Below are positions 1 to 8,239 of a stretch of DNA of 64,000 bases, piece after piece (within the stretch, counting starts at the first letter, position 1; every line of letters begins with the position of its first letter). The stretch lies in contig CAWUIO010000006.1 of assembly GCA_963922455.1 (NCBI GenBank), positions 1-64,000 of the forward strand, in the 5' to 3' direction. Both the position numbers and the translations under genes were made by a program. Under the pieces are notes generated by a model. It had not been told where the DNA came from and did not search any database. It saw only the letters and a program-made list of their open reading frames with translations. This DNA is from CAWUIO01 sp963922455. GTDB lineage: Bacteria > Bacteroidota > Bacteroidia > Cytophagales > Microscillaceae.

Positions 1-19
1 AAGAAGCTGAGATTGTATT

Positions 20-331
20 TTGCTAAGATTAAACCCTTTAACTCACGTTAAAATAGATAGTTATGGCGAAGGAATGTATATTATATATACAGATTTATTT
101 GAGATTATTTCACCTAACGCGTTGATTAATAATGAAATACAAATCAAGCAAAACAATTTAGATATAAGTTTTCACACACTTGAAAGTAACTTAGTCAAAG
201 CATTAGAAGACATTGAAGAAATGTACTTTTCTGGACTTCTGACTGTAAAGGAGAGAGAAAATCAAAAATATCATCACTACGGATTAGCTTTTGACAGAAT
301 GAAGCAAAAGAATAAATGGAGCTTGATATAA
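20..331 (+). CDS. Hypothetical protein, AT-rich
   Basis: The frame is open from just after a stop at position 8. A TTG at 20 gives 103 residues; an ATG at 74 (85 residues) is the more ordinary start. No signal peptide, membrane segment or known motif is visible. The C-terminal half is charged (a KERENQKYHHYG stretch). Base composition is clearly more AT-rich than the tsaB operon downstream. Size and composition resemble small immunity-type or cargo proteins, but this is only an impression and I do not recognise the family. The gene probably belongs to an accessory segment that continues to the left of the window. It converges on the small minus-strand ORF at 365-526. Confidence 0.45.
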   Translation: MLRLNPLTHVKIDSYGEGMYIIYTDLFEIISPNALINNEIQIKQNNLDISFHTLESNLVKALEDIEEMYFSGLLTVKERENQKYHHYGLAFDRMKQKNKWSLI

Positions 332-364
332 ATTCAACCACCAAATTCTACTGATATTTAACAT

Positions 365-526
365 TTACTTGTATTTAGGCTTTTCAGGTTTCCGTATAAA
401 AAAGGGCTTTTCCAAAACCCAACCATAATGATTGATAAGATAGTCTAAACAAGGTTTTTCGTATTTAGGCATGTCTTTGAAATCAAAAAAAAGCCCTTCT
501 CCGTGTTTGATAAGGTTATGGTGCAT
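365..526 (-). CDS. Small hypothetical protein (53 aa)
   Basis: A 54-codon minus-strand frame starts with ATG at 526 and ends with TAA. An in-frame stop lies four codons upstream of the ATG, so the start cannot be much further up. The composition looks protein-like: MHHNLIKHGEGLFFDFKDMP, then aromatic-rich residues (LDYLINHYGWVLEKPFF) and a Lys/Pro-rich tail. It is AT-rich like its neighbour at 20-331, on which it converges. The family is not recognised. It could be a complete small protein or the tail of a decayed gene. It is preferred over the overlapping plus-strand ORF at 471-683, whose translation looks like noise. Confidence 0.35.
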   Translation of the reverse strand: MHHNLIKHGEGLFFDFKDMPKYEKPCLDYLINHYGWVLEKPFFIRKPEKPKYK

Positions 527-676
527 TTCTGCCCATTACTCAACGTTTTCTTCAAAGGTATTTGTAGGTGAGAAGGTGAACGTAGATTTTGTAGGCATAT
601 ATTACAAATTATTGTTATTCAAGGCTTTAGTGAAATCCTATGGGGCTGGGGAGTCCTTCGCTCCAAACCCTCCCCG

Positions 677-707
677 TTGTTAATTAAGCATCGGGTCTTT
701 ATTTTTG
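677..707 (+). promoter_or_regulatory. Bacteroidota-type promoter of the tsaB operon
   Basis: A TTG at 677-679 is followed after 20 nt by TATTTTTG at 700-707. This matches the Bacteroidota sigma-A consensus TTG-N19-21-TAnnTTTG. It lies about 58 nt upstream of the tsaB ATG, and no competing gene lies between. The stretch from 527 to 676 shows nothing else. Confidence 0.6.
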
Positions 708-765
708 TACCAATTTCGGTTCAAAATAATTACGTTCCCTAAGTTTTATCCCAATCTACTATGCT

Positions 766-1461
766 ATGGCCCTAATTCTCAGTCTCGAGACTTCCACTCC
801 CGTTTGCTCTGTGGCCCTGCACCGGGAAGGCACTTGCCTGGCCAGCATGGACTTGTATATAAAACAGTCTCATTCTGGGCGCTTGAGCCCCATGATTGAG
901 CAAGTACTCAAAATCAGCAATTGTTCCCTTCATGAGGTGAAAGCCCTAGCCTTGGCCAAGGGCCCAGGCTCTTACACCGGCCTACGGATTGGTACTTCAA
1001 CCGCCAAGGGTTTGGCCTATGCGCTTGATATTCCCCTGCTAGCTGTCAACACCTTGGAAGCCCTGGCAGCTCAGGCTAGACAAGTAAGCCCGGGTTATGA
1101 TTTGTATTGCCCCATGTTGGATGCCCGGCGGATGGAAGTTTACTGCGCCTTGCTGAATGCAGAGGGGCAAATGATAGCCCCAACCCAGGCCAAAATAATC
1201 GATGAAACCTCCTTTGCCGAAGAGTTGTTAAGCAATCGTATTCTATTCTTTGGAGATGGGGCCCCTAAGTGCCGGGAGGTCTTAGGGGCTTCCCCACAGG
1301 CTTTCTTTTTGGAGGCATTCCCCCCCACGGCCCAAGCCGTGGGGCGCTTGGCCTACCCAAAATTTCTGGACCAAGCTTGGGAAGATGTGGCTTATTTTGA
1401 GCCTTTTTATTTAAAAGATTTTGTGGCTACCATCCCCAAAAACAAATTTTTGAAGCGCTAA
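766..1461 (+). CDS. tsaB: tRNA threonylcarbamoyladenosine biosynthesis protein TsaB
   Basis: TsaB is the non-catalytic partner of TsaD. With TsaE and TsaC it makes the t6A modification at position 37 of ANN-decoding tRNAs in the cytoplasm. The N-terminus has the ASKHA-fold signature ILSLETSTPVCSVAL, and the family motif ALAKGPGSYTGLRIGTSTAKG lies at about residues 62-82, followed by the MLDARRMEVYCALL strand. The length of 231 residues is normal. The ATG at 766 is chosen because the family signature begins at residue 3; an overlapping frame at 705-899 is a shadow. It leads an operon with the DUF2480 gene 9 nt downstream and the macrodomain gene. The upstream promoter matches the Bacteroidota consensus. 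Confidence 0.95.
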   Translation: MALILSLETSTPVCSVALHREGTCLASMDLYIKQSHSGRLSPMIEQVLKISNCSLHEVKALALAKGPGSYTGLRIGTSTAKGLAYALDIPLLAVNTLEALAAQARQVSPGYDLYCPMLDARRMEVYCALLNAEGQMIAPTQAKIIDETSFAEELLSNRILFFGDGAPKCREVLGASPQAFFLEAFPPTAQAVGRLAYPKFLDQAWEDVAYFEPFYLKDFVATIPKNKFLKR

Positions 1462-1470
1462 TATCAACTT

Positions 1471-1983
1471 ATGGAAGAAATCGTCAACCGGGTAGCCAAT
1501 AGTTCCCTGATTAGTCTTGACTTAGAAGAATACTACCCCCAAGGAGAGCGGGTTTTGTATGACCTGAAAGACAATCTGTTTCAAGGTTTAATTTTAAGGG
1601 AAAAAGATTTTCGGGAGTTTGTAAAAAACCACGACTGGAGTGCCTACCAAGATAAGAATGTGGCCCTCACCTGTAGCGCCGATGCCATCGTGCCAACTTG
1701 GGCCTATATGCTTTTGGCCCTTAAACTTGAGCCTTATGCCGCCCACGTGGCCTTTGGCACCTTAGAAGATTTGGAAAATATACTTTTTCAAAAGGCACTG
1801 GATCAAATAAATCCGGAAGCGTACCAGGATAAAAAAGTAGTGGTGAAGGGTTGCAGCAATTTACCAGTGCCCGCCTTTGCCTATGTAGAACTTACGCGCA
1901 AGCTCCGCCCCTACGTAGCCACCTTGATGTACGGAGAACCTTGTAGCACGGTTCCCCTTTACAAAAAGCCCAAAAACAAATAA
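1471..1983 (+). CDS. DUF2480 family protein
   Basis: This 170-residue soluble protein matches the DUF2480 family, which is found in Bacteroidota and has no established function. Visible landmarks are the LDLEEYYP start and two similar DKxVxxxCSxxxxVPxxAY segments: residues about 65-80 (NVALTCSADAIVPTWAY) and 127-143 (VVVKGCSNLPVPAFAY). These suggest an internal duplication, each half carrying one conserved Cys-Ser pair. There is no signal peptide or membrane segment. It starts 9 nt after tsaB and ends 4 nt before the macrodomain gene, so it is almost certainly cotranscribed with both. The family call rests on recalled sequence features, not on a search. Confidence 0.85.
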   Translation: MEEIVNRVANSSLISLDLEEYYPQGERVLYDLKDNLFQGLILREKDFREFVKNHDWSAYQDKNVALTCSADAIVPTWAYMLLALKLEPYAAHVAFGTLEDLENILFQKALDQINPEAYQDKKVVVKGCSNLPVPAFAYVELTRKLRPYVATLMYGEPCSTVPLYKKPKNK

Positions 1984-1987
1984 TTGC

Positions 1988-2467
1988 GTGGAGCCTCAAA
2001 ACATCCATTATCTTAAGGGAGACGCTACGTCTCCAATAGGGAAGGGCCCTCGCATAATTGCCCATATCTGTAACGATATAGGCGGCTGGGGCAAGGGATT
2101 TGTCCTGGCCTTATCCAAAAAATGGAAAGCCCCCGAACAGGAGTACAGAGCATGGCATGCCGAAGGGAAAGACTTTGCTCTGGGAGCTATCCAAATGATA
2201 GAGGTAGCGCCTGAAATCTGGGTAGCCAATAGGATAGCCCAGCATAAGGTCCGGTCTCAAAACGGTGTTCCTCCTATCCGTTATGATGCTTTAGAAAAAG
2301 CTTTGGGCCAACTGGCTCTATTTGCCCTAGAACATAAAGCCGAAGTTCACGGGCCGCGTATGGGGGCTGGGCTGGCCGGGGGAGATTGGGAGAAAATTGA
2401 AGCGCTTTTACTAAAAAACCTCTGTCAAACAGGAATCAAGGTATTTATTTATGATTTTATGCCCTAA
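1988..2467 (+). CDS. Macrodomain protein (ADP-ribose binding, TARG1/ALC1-like)
   Basis: This is a 159-residue stand-alone macrodomain. The motifs are YLKGDAT at the N-terminus, IIAHICNDIGGWGKGFVLAL (the ADP-ribose-binding loop, residues about 23-42) and GPRMGAGLAGGDWEKI near residues 121-136 (the second phosphate loop). Proteins of this type bind ADP-ribose or remove ADP-ribose from acidic side chains or other substrates in the cytoplasm; the exact substrate cannot be read from sequence. The start is GTG at 1988, directly before EPQNIHYLKGD, 4 nt after the DUF2480 stop, so translation is probably coupled. A second ADP-ribose enzyme lies at 31983. Convergent repeat copy 1 follows it. Confidence 0.9.
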   Translation: MEPQNIHYLKGDATSPIGKGPRIIAHICNDIGGWGKGFVLALSKKWKAPEQEYRAWHAEGKDFALGAIQMIEVAPEIWVANRIAQHKVRSQNGVPPIRYDALEKALGQLALFALEHKAEVHGPRMGAGLAGGDWEKIEALLLKNLCQTGIKVFIYDFMP

Positions 2468-2555
2468 ATTCAACTGTTACTTTAAGGGTTTCGTTTTCAA
2501 TATTTCTTGCCTCTTATCTCTGTTACCCATTAGTCCCGGTTCCCGGTTCCCAAAT

Positions 2556-2686
2556 GGCTTAGGGATAGAGCGGCATGTTTGAGCTCGTGGGGGCCTGGTG
2601 GGGAAAGGCAGCGAGTAGCGAAAGCCCGACCCGCGCGGCTACTCACGTTAATTTGTCAATCTTTTTTGAGCGCGCGGGGAAGCCCC
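2556..2686 (+). repeat. Structured intergenic element, copy 1
   Basis: Reference copy of the family: GGCTTAGGGATAGAGCGGC at the 5' end, a core with GCAGCGAGTAGCGAAAGCCC, a 3' hairpin with stem CCCGCGCG/CGCGCGGG, and terminal AAGCCCC. The ends pair (GGCTT/AAGCC). It lies between the converging macrodomain and aminotransferase genes. A pyrimidine-rich tract with repeated CCCGGTTCC words precedes it at 2510-2550. Confidence 0.95.
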
Positions 2687-2691
2687 AATTT

Positions 2692-3543
2692 TTAATGACT
2701 AGATGAACGTATTTGTTCCTGTATGTACTGCTTGAGTATTTCTTGCAGCCTTTGGGTCTTAGGGCCAGGAGTTCCCTTTCCGATGCGGGTACTGTCCACC
2801 TGGACTACCGGAATAATCTCCGTACTCGTACCCGTTTTGAAAGCTTCGTCGGCCTGGGAAATCTCCTCTGGAGACAGCGGACGTTCTTCTACCGACATCA
2901 TATCTTGAGCTAGGTCTAGAACCAACTGTCGGGTTATGCCCTTTAAGATATCGGTGTTGGGGGTGATGAGAGTATTTTCCCGGATGAGGAAGAAGTTACT
3001 TCGTGTACATTCGCTTACCTTTTGATCGTGGACAAAAAGCAGGTCTTGCGCTCCTACTTCGTTCATTTGGGGGCGCATCATATAGACGGGCAAGTAATGC
3101 GTGGTTTTGATTTCTGCTAGGGGGCGTACGTAGGCATAGCTCATCAATTTAAGCCCTTGGCGGTAATATTCCGGGGGTATCCTAGGAAGGTCTTCGCCTA
3201 AAATGAAAAAGTTAGGGGTGCCGGCAGAGCCTCCATCGGGGGTATAGCCCCCACTCAATACCATCCTAAAGCCCATCTCTTGGCTTTTATCGGCTCTCAG
3301 ATAGAGCATTTCGTCCAGGATCTCCCGGATTTCTTCTTCCTTGTACATCAAATAGAGCTGGGTAGCCCGGGCGGAACCTACGAGGCGTTGCCAGTGCTCT
3401 TCAAATTTGAAGGGTAGCCCCGAATAGGTGCGCAAATAATCAAATACGGCCCAAGCCCGAAGCAAGCCTAATTCGTTTAAACCAATCTTAGCCTCTTCTT
3501 GAGGTAGGAGCCGCCCATTGAGAAATACAAATTTTTGATCCAT
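2692..3543 (-). CDS. Aminotransferase class IV (branched-chain / D-amino acid type)
   Basis: This 283-residue PLP enzyme has fold type IV. The catalytic lysine sits in AEIKTTHYLP (about residues 144-153), and the cofactor-binding glutamate in VSECTRSNFFLI (about 176-187), followed by TGTSTEIIPV near the C-terminus. These features are shared by branched-chain aminotransferases, D-alanine aminotransferase and aminodeoxychorismate lyase, so the substrate is not fixed by sequence. Its length and the N-terminal FLNGRLLPQEEAKI segment fit the BCAT/DAAT group. It is 7 nt downstream of nuoD and read in the same direction, so the two may share a transcript. Its stop lies 5 nt from the end of repeat copy 1. 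Confidence 0.85.
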   Translation of the reverse strand: MDQKFVFLNGRLLPQEEAKIGLNELGLLRAWAVFDYLRTYSGLPFKFEEHWQRLVGSARATQLYLMYKEEEIREILDEMLYLRADKSQEMGFRMVLSGGYTPDGGSAGTPNFFILGEDLPRIPPEYYRQGLKLMSYAYVRPLAEIKTTHYLPVYMMRPQMNEVGAQDLLFVHDQKVSECTRSNFFLIRENTLITPNTDILKGITRQLVLDLAQDMMSVEERPLSPEEISQADEAFKTGTSTEIIPVVQVDSTRIGKGTPGPKTQRLQEILKQYIQEQIRSSSH

Positions 3544-3550
3544 GATGACA

Positions 3551-4813
3551 TTAACGGTCTACCTCGCCTAATACCAAATCCAGGGAGCCTACGATGGCTA
3601 CCAAATCGGCAATCATGACACCCCGGCTTATTTCGGGTAAAATGGATAAATTATTAAAGCAGCAGGAGCGGGCTTTGCACCGGATGGGAACATCCGACCG
3701 GCCATCGCTACGAAAGTAAAAGCCCAGCTCTCCTTTGGGGTTTTCGGCCCGAGCATAAAACTCCATGGCTTTGGGGCGTATTTTCTTAGGCACGAGGGCC
3801 TGGGGGTCAAAATCAGGGCTTCGTTGGTGTTCTTTGCCCAACTTCTCCAAGCACTGCTCCATGATGCGCACCGACTCATAACATTCCCGCAAACGGACCC
3901 AGGTGCGGTCCCAACAGTCTCCGAGGGTGCCCATAGCTCCTTCGCCAATAGGTACTTCAAATTCTAAATCTGGATAAACCGAGTAGCCCTCTACCCGGCG
4001 TAAGTCATAACGCAAGCCTGAGGCCCGTAGAATAGGGCCACTCACGCCATAGTTAATCGCCATCTCCAGAGGAATGGGGCCTACCTTGCCGGTTCTTTGA
4101 ATAAAGATTTTGTTCTGTATGAGTAACTCTTCCGACTCTTTAAGTTTGGGCTTTAAATAAGCGCAAAATTCCTGACAACGTTCTTCAAAACCCAGGGGAA
4201 GGTCATAAAAAAGGCCCCCAACCCAGATATAATTATATAGCATACGGGCCCCACACAGCCATTCCAGCATACGCAGGATATGTTCCCGGTCCCGCATCAT
4301 CCACAAGAAGGGGGTTACGGCCCCAATATCAACCCCGTAGGTGCCCATCGCTACAAAGTGGGAGGCGATGCGGTTCATTTCGGCTACTAGTACCCGGATA
4401 TATTCCACCCGGGGGGGCAGCTTTCCGTCCAGGCCCATCATTTTTTCTATCCCCATGACGAAGGCGTGCTCGGAGTTCATGGCCGCCACATAGTCCATGC
4501 GGTCTACGTAAGGAATAATTTGATTAAAGGGAAGGGATTCGGCGTGCTTTTCAAAACAGCGATGGAGGTAGCCCAAATGAGGGACTACTTCTTGAATATA
4601 TTCCCCATCGGTCACGACTTCTAAACGTAGTACACCATGGGTGGAGGGGTGTTGCGGACCGATATTGAGGATCATCTGCCCTTCTCCCAACTCCTCGAGC
4701 GAATATTTTAAGGGCTCAGAACGGGCCATATGCCCCGGCTCGAAGGTGTATTCAATTTGCGGAGTTTGGTGTCTTTGATCAGGGTCTGGCCCTAGGTCAA
4801 GTGTGTTTGGCAT
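3551..4813 (-). CDS. nuoD: NADH-quinone oxidoreductase subunit D (49 kDa subunit)
   Basis: NuoD lies in the peripheral arm of respiratory complex I and helps form the quinone-binding site next to cluster N2. The diagnostic motif LNIGPQHPSTHGVLRLE carries the quinone-site histidines; HRCFEKHAESLPFNQ and the C-terminal SLDLVLGEVDR also match the family. The frame is open 61 codons further upstream, but that extension (Cys- and Pro-rich) does not match the family. The ATG at 4813 (MPNTLDLGPDPDQRH), giving 420 residues, is therefore preferred. Oddity: no other nuo gene is next to it. Its neighbours are an aminotransferase and a divergent TPR lipoprotein, so the nuo genes must be at least partly dispersed in this genome. 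Confidence 0.95.
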   Translation of the reverse strand: MPNTLDLGPDPDQRHQTPQIEYTFEPGHMARSEPLKYSLEELGEGQMILNIGPQHPSTHGVLRLEVVTDGEYIQEVVPHLGYLHRCFEKHAESLPFNQIIPYVDRMDYVAAMNSEHAFVMGIEKMMGLDGKLPPRVEYIRVLVAEMNRIASHFVAMGTYGVDIGAVTPFLWMMRDREHILRMLEWLCGARMLYNYIWVGGLFYDLPLGFEERCQEFCAYLKPKLKESEELLIQNKIFIQRTGKVGPIPLEMAINYGVSGPILRASGLRYDLRRVEGYSVYPDLEFEVPIGEGAMGTLGDCWDRTWVRLRECYESVRIMEQCLEKLGKEHQRSPDFDPQALVPKKIRPKAMEFYARAENPKGELGFYFRSDGRSDVPIRCKARSCCFNNLSILPEISRGVMIADLVAIVGSLDLVLGEVDR

Positions 4814-5030
4814 GGGCAATGTTCGGCAAAAAGTGCTTAATGTTGGTATGACAAAGCCAAATATACATAGGTTTTTTGGGTTTGGAACAGGATCTGGTAA
4901 GCAAGTGGGCCGTTCTGGGATGGGACAATTCCCGATACATGCCTTGGGGTATTTATGAATTGAACTTATTGCATAACAATTTGCCACCCAAAGCATTGGA
5001 TATTATGTCAATCCTTTTTATTTTCGAGTA

Positions 5031-5861
5031 ATGTCAAAGTGCTTCAAAAAATACCTGCTCTACTTTTTCATTTTGATTTTGGCCTTAGGTTGCCACGTAA
5101 GGTCGTACAATCATTATTTTAACGCCCAAAAGCTGTTGTATTTCCAAAAACCCGATTCAGCTTTAAAGGAATTAAATCAATTGGAAGAACTCCAACCCGA
5201 ATGGCCCCGGACCTACACTTTACGTAGTGAAGCGTATTCCATGATGGGAGATTATCAAGCAGCCCTAGAGGATGTAAACAAAGCCCTTTCTTTGATACCA
5301 GATAATCCTCAAAAACAGGCAGAATTATTAACTTCACGGGCTTTTTTCCGTCAAAAAACGCTTGATTTAGAAGGAGCTGAACGAGATTATAAGGAAGCTA
5401 GCCGAGTAGCCCCCAAATATGTAAGTGCTTTCCTGGGCTTGGGTAATTTATATTTTCAGCAGAAACGATATGACCAGGCTATTGAAGCCTATGACCAGGC
5501 CATTGTGGTAAGACCCCATTTTACCGATGCCCTATTCAACCGAGCCATTGTGAAGTACATTCAAGGCAATTTTAGTGGGGCCATTGATGACTGCGACGTA
5601 GTCCTTAAAAAAGACTACAAGTATGATGCAGCCTTAAACTTCAGGGCTGTTCTCAAAATGCAATTAAATTTTTATAAGGGAGCCATCCGGGATTTGAACC
5701 GGGCCTTGGAATTAAATCCTCTGGCGGCACCTTACTATTACAATCGCTCCAGGTGTTACATGAAAATCAATAAATCTAGAAAAGCTTGCCGTGACTGGAA
5801 AAATGCTAAAAAATTTGGCTATTCTAGTATCGATCTTGATTTATCCATCCAATGTGACTAG
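5031..5861 (+). CDS. TPR-repeat lipoprotein
   Basis: The N-terminus has a lipoprotein signal: KKYLLYFFILILALGC with a lipobox cysteine at about residue 21, so the mature protein should be membrane-anchored. Tetratricopeptide repeats follow from about residue 35 to the end, for example YQAALEDVNKALSLIPDNP, YDQAIEAYDQAIVVRPHF and YKGAIRDLNRALELNPLA. The final segment KACRDWKNAKKFGYS resembles the last repeat of the TPR proteins at 44513 and 44948 (EACQDWWLADDLGY and KACEDWSKAGENGS), so the three are relatives. TPRs mediate protein contacts; no enzyme domain is present. It is divergent from nuoD and converges with the LpxR-like gene 13 nt away. Confidence 0.85.
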   Translation: MSKCFKKYLLYFFILILALGCHVRSYNHYFNAQKLLYFQKPDSALKELNQLEELQPEWPRTYTLRSEAYSMMGDYQAALEDVNKALSLIPDNPQKQAELLTSRAFFRQKTLDLEGAERDYKEASRVAPKYVSAFLGLGNLYFQQKRYDQAIEAYDQAIVVRPHFTDALFNRAIVKYIQGNFSGAIDDCDVVLKKDYKYDAALNFRAVLKMQLNFYKGAIRDLNRALELNPLAAPYYYNRSRCYMKINKSRKACRDWKNAKKFGYSSIDLDLSIQCD

Positions 5862-5874
5862 TGGCTACAGCGTG

Positions 5875-6888
5875 TTAGAACCTATACGTCAATTGAATAC
5901 TGGCATATTTATGCGTTTCTAAATCTTGCACTTCTCCTTGGGTGAGGTGCATAGCGTATCGAGAGCCTAAGCGACCCCGACTAAGATTTAATCCTGAAGA
6001 AAAGCCATACCCTAAACGCCGGAGATCCCAATTGGCCCCAAATGCTTCTTCTAAATCTCCTCCGTGTACCGTTGCATGATTGGCTAAAAGCTGAGCGTGT
6101 CCTTCCAAATCTAAAAACACCTCCCATTTTCTTGATCTAGCTTCTTGCTTAGATCCTAAATCTACCTGATAGCTTATGGATTGATCAAACGCTTTTAAAC
6201 TTCCCAATCGTATCCTAAATCCGGGCTGAATAAAACTTGATTCTAAGCCTAACTGGGCCTTCATCTCGCTTATTACTTCCAAAAAACTACTAGAAAAAAC
6301 GGGCCTTATCCAATCGAGCCTTAAGTTGAAGGCAAAGTGGTTCGGGATTTGATTTTCCCAACCTTGTGGCAAAGGCATAGAAAAAAGTTTGTGCACCAAT
6401 CTTTGGGATTTTTCGGCTCCAGAGAGTGGCCCCACTACCCCAAACTCGGCCGAAATCCTCCACAATTGGCCTTCCTGCAGAAGGACCAGCTCGGGTTTAG
6501 CGTAGAGCCAACCCGCATGGGGACGGTCCAGGTCCCTTACTCCTTCGGCTTCTTCAAAATTGCTGGAAGTGTAGCCTTCCTGGCCAATCCCTAAACCCCA
6601 AATAATCCTTTGGGTCTTCCGCGAATTAGAAGCATATAAAAATCTCCCTACCCTGGAGCGGGGAGAAATGTATTGACGATATTGAATAAAAGATCCAAAG
6701 GAATAATATCGATCAGTCCAAGAGCCCAAAAAAAAGAAATCATTGTCAGAGATCACCCGAAGGCTACGGGTATACCGAGGTGCTTTCTGCTGGGACGGCA
6801 AAGAGCGATCTTGGCTGTAAGCACTGTGCCCTCCCCAAACAAAAAACAATAAACTTGAAAACCAAAGTATGTAAAACTTACCTGGCAT
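5875..6888 (-). CDS. LpxR/DUF2219-family outer-membrane protein (lipid A deacylase-like)
   Basis: This is a 337-residue protein with a cleavable signal peptide (LWFSSLLFFVWGGHSAYSQ) and a beta-barrel ending in aromatic residues (IQLTYRF). The family signature is present: DNDFFFLGSWTDRYYSFG (residues about 48-65), and RPHAGWLY where most members have RPYAGWLY. LpxR removes the 3'-acyloxyacyl chain of lipid A at the outer leaflet in Gram-negative bacteria. Many Bacteroidota members are annotated only as DUF2219, so the enzymatic role here is inferred. It is monocistronic by spacing. No promoter was assigned in the 265-nt gap upstream. Confidence 0.8.
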   Translation of the reverse strand: MPGKFYILWFSSLLFFVWGGHSAYSQDRSLPSQQKAPRYTRSLRVISDNDFFFLGSWTDRYYSFGSFIQYRQYISPRSRVGRFLYASNSRKTQRIIWGLGIGQEGYTSSNFEEAEGVRDLDRPHAGWLYAKPELVLLQEGQLWRISAEFGVVGPLSGAEKSQRLVHKLFSMPLPQGWENQIPNHFAFNLRLDWIRPVFSSSFLEVISEMKAQLGLESSFIQPGFRIRLGSLKAFDQSISYQVDLGSKQEARSRKWEVFLDLEGHAQLLANHATVHGGDLEEAFGANWDLRRLGYGFSSGLNLSRGRLGSRYAMHLTQGEVQDLETHKYASIQLTYRF

Positions 6889-7153
6889 GAATAAGGTAAA
6901 TGGATTATAATGCTAATGTTTGCTATCACGTGGGGATAGGAGAACTTACATCCCTAAATTTAAATAGTAGGCTTAGGCGCTGCTTAAAATTGTGTAGACT
7001 CAACCAAGAAACTAGATAAAGGAAGGTGGCTTTCCCCAGGTGTATATTAATTTAATCGGGAATAGGCTCCTAAGGTTTCAGTTTTGGCTACTTTAACAAA
7101 TAAACGTACCTTGTGGATATAATATGTTATGATCTCATATCAGGCAATAGAAC

Positions 7154-8029
7154 CTATACCTTCTGACAGATAAATACGAAAGTACTTTTATAGGGATAGA
7201 GCTCCCAAAAATTACGCATCCAATAGCGCTTGGTTTCTGATTGCCCTGGTCGGACGTGGTGGCCGTTTCTTAAGTGTAAAACCTTAAAGTTGTAGTATTT
7301 TTCTATGATTTTCCGCAACATAGAAGGCGTATAATAAAACAAATGGTGATTGGTATCGTAATACTTGCCCACATTTTTTTTCCGAATACCAAGAACTTCA
7401 GAATAGTGCTTCAAACTACTCGAGAAGGACCGAATATTGGGAGAATCAATAAACAGAATCCCTCCGGGCTTGAGAATGTGATGAATTTTCCTAAGATAAT
7501 CCGCCGGATTTTTTGGGTGCTCTAAAACGTGGTGCATATAAACGGCATCGTACTTTTCGGCCGGGTATTCTACCTCTTCAAATTTTCCGTGACGCACGGT
7601 AATCCCTAAGCGTTTGGCAAGATCTGCTGTCGTATCTGGGTCTACATCGTAGCCCTCAGCATCCCAACCTCGCTCCAAAGCGGCTTCCAACTCCATTCCA
7701 TCCCCACAACCAATAGAAAGCAGGCTCCCTTTGTTGCCATACTTCTCAATCAAACTCAAGTAAAAATGGTGCCCCGCCAGTAAGGCTTCTCGCCAACCTA
7801 CATCATTATCCCGATTGGTATCCAAATCAGTATAACGGCTATAATAATCGGCTAAGTGGGCATCGGTGTATTGAGGATTCATAAATTGAAGCCGGCAGTT
7901 TCCACAACGGTCAATCCGAATCCCTTTAAAATCTACTTTGTAAAAAGATATATTGTTTGATCCGCAAAGGGGGCAAGCTTCCAAAGCTTTATCAAATTCG
8001 GGTTTTGGGGAGAGTTCTTGTGTGTTCAT
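7154..8029 (-). CDS. Class I SAM-dependent methyltransferase with N-terminal zinc ribbon
   Basis: The first 50 residues hold a CxxC...CxxC zinc ribbon (ACPLCGSNNISFYKVDFKG, then RCGNCRLQFMNP), typical of the Methyltransf_23-type proteins of surface polysaccharide and natural product clusters. The Rossmann methyltransferase core follows: LLSIGCGDGMELEAAL (motif I, about residue 104), AEGYDVDPD, DAVYMHHVLEHPKNP and LKPGGILFIDSPN. The substrate is unknown. The gene is isolated, with a strong terminator just behind its start region belonging to the next operon. The ATG at 8029 is followed by a short polar leader before the zinc ribbon, which is normal. Confidence 0.85.
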   Translation of the reverse strand: MNTQELSPKPEFDKALEACPLCGSNNISFYKVDFKGIRIDRCGNCRLQFMNPQYTDAHLADYYSRYTDLDTNRDNDVGWREALLAGHHFYLSLIEKYGNKGSLLSIGCGDGMELEAALERGWDAEGYDVDPDTTADLAKRLGITVRHGKFEEVEYPAEKYDAVYMHHVLEHPKNPADYLRKIHHILKPGGILFIDSPNIRSFSSSLKHYSEVLGIRKKNVGKYYDTNHHLFYYTPSMLRKIIEKYYNFKVLHLRNGHHVRPGQSETKRYWMRNFWELYPYKSTFVFICQKV

Positions 8030-8120
8030 AATATAAAATGGGACACCATATTAAGAATTTCTTTGGGATTATTCAATAAAATTGCTTGGTAACCGAGTCT
8101 TATCAAGCCTTATAAAAAAA

Positions 8121-8142
8121 CCGGGAGCCTTGGGGCTCCCGG
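8121..8142 (-). terminator. Rho-independent terminator (bidirectional)
   Basis: Stem CCGGGAGCC / GGCTCCCGG (9 bp) with loop TT-GG, flanked by seven A on the left and five T on the right. It sits downstream of the sigma/anti-sigma/DUF4097 operon, whose transcripts run leftward into it. Confidence 0.85.
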
Positions 8143-8239
8143 TTTTTCGTAAATCTAGGTTAATCGCACGTTTTCCGATTGAGAGAAAATCTTAGTTATA
8201 TGGGTATTGCTGTATGAATGGGGATCAAAACCCCGCTTA

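Noticed and set aside
471..683. Plus-strand 70-codon ORF
   Set aside because: The translation is low in structure and ends in low-complexity Pro/Cys. It overlaps a better minus-strand frame and runs into the tsaB promoter.
2556..2686. Structured element as a plain rho-independent terminator
   Set aside because: The 3' hairpin is not followed by a T-run in most copies. The conserved 5' half and the covarying end helix are not needed for termination, and real terminators with T-runs are found elsewhere in the window.
4814..4996. N-terminal extension of nuoD
   Set aside because: Open frame, but Cys/Pro-rich and unlike any NuoD N-terminus. The ATG at 4813 restores normal length.
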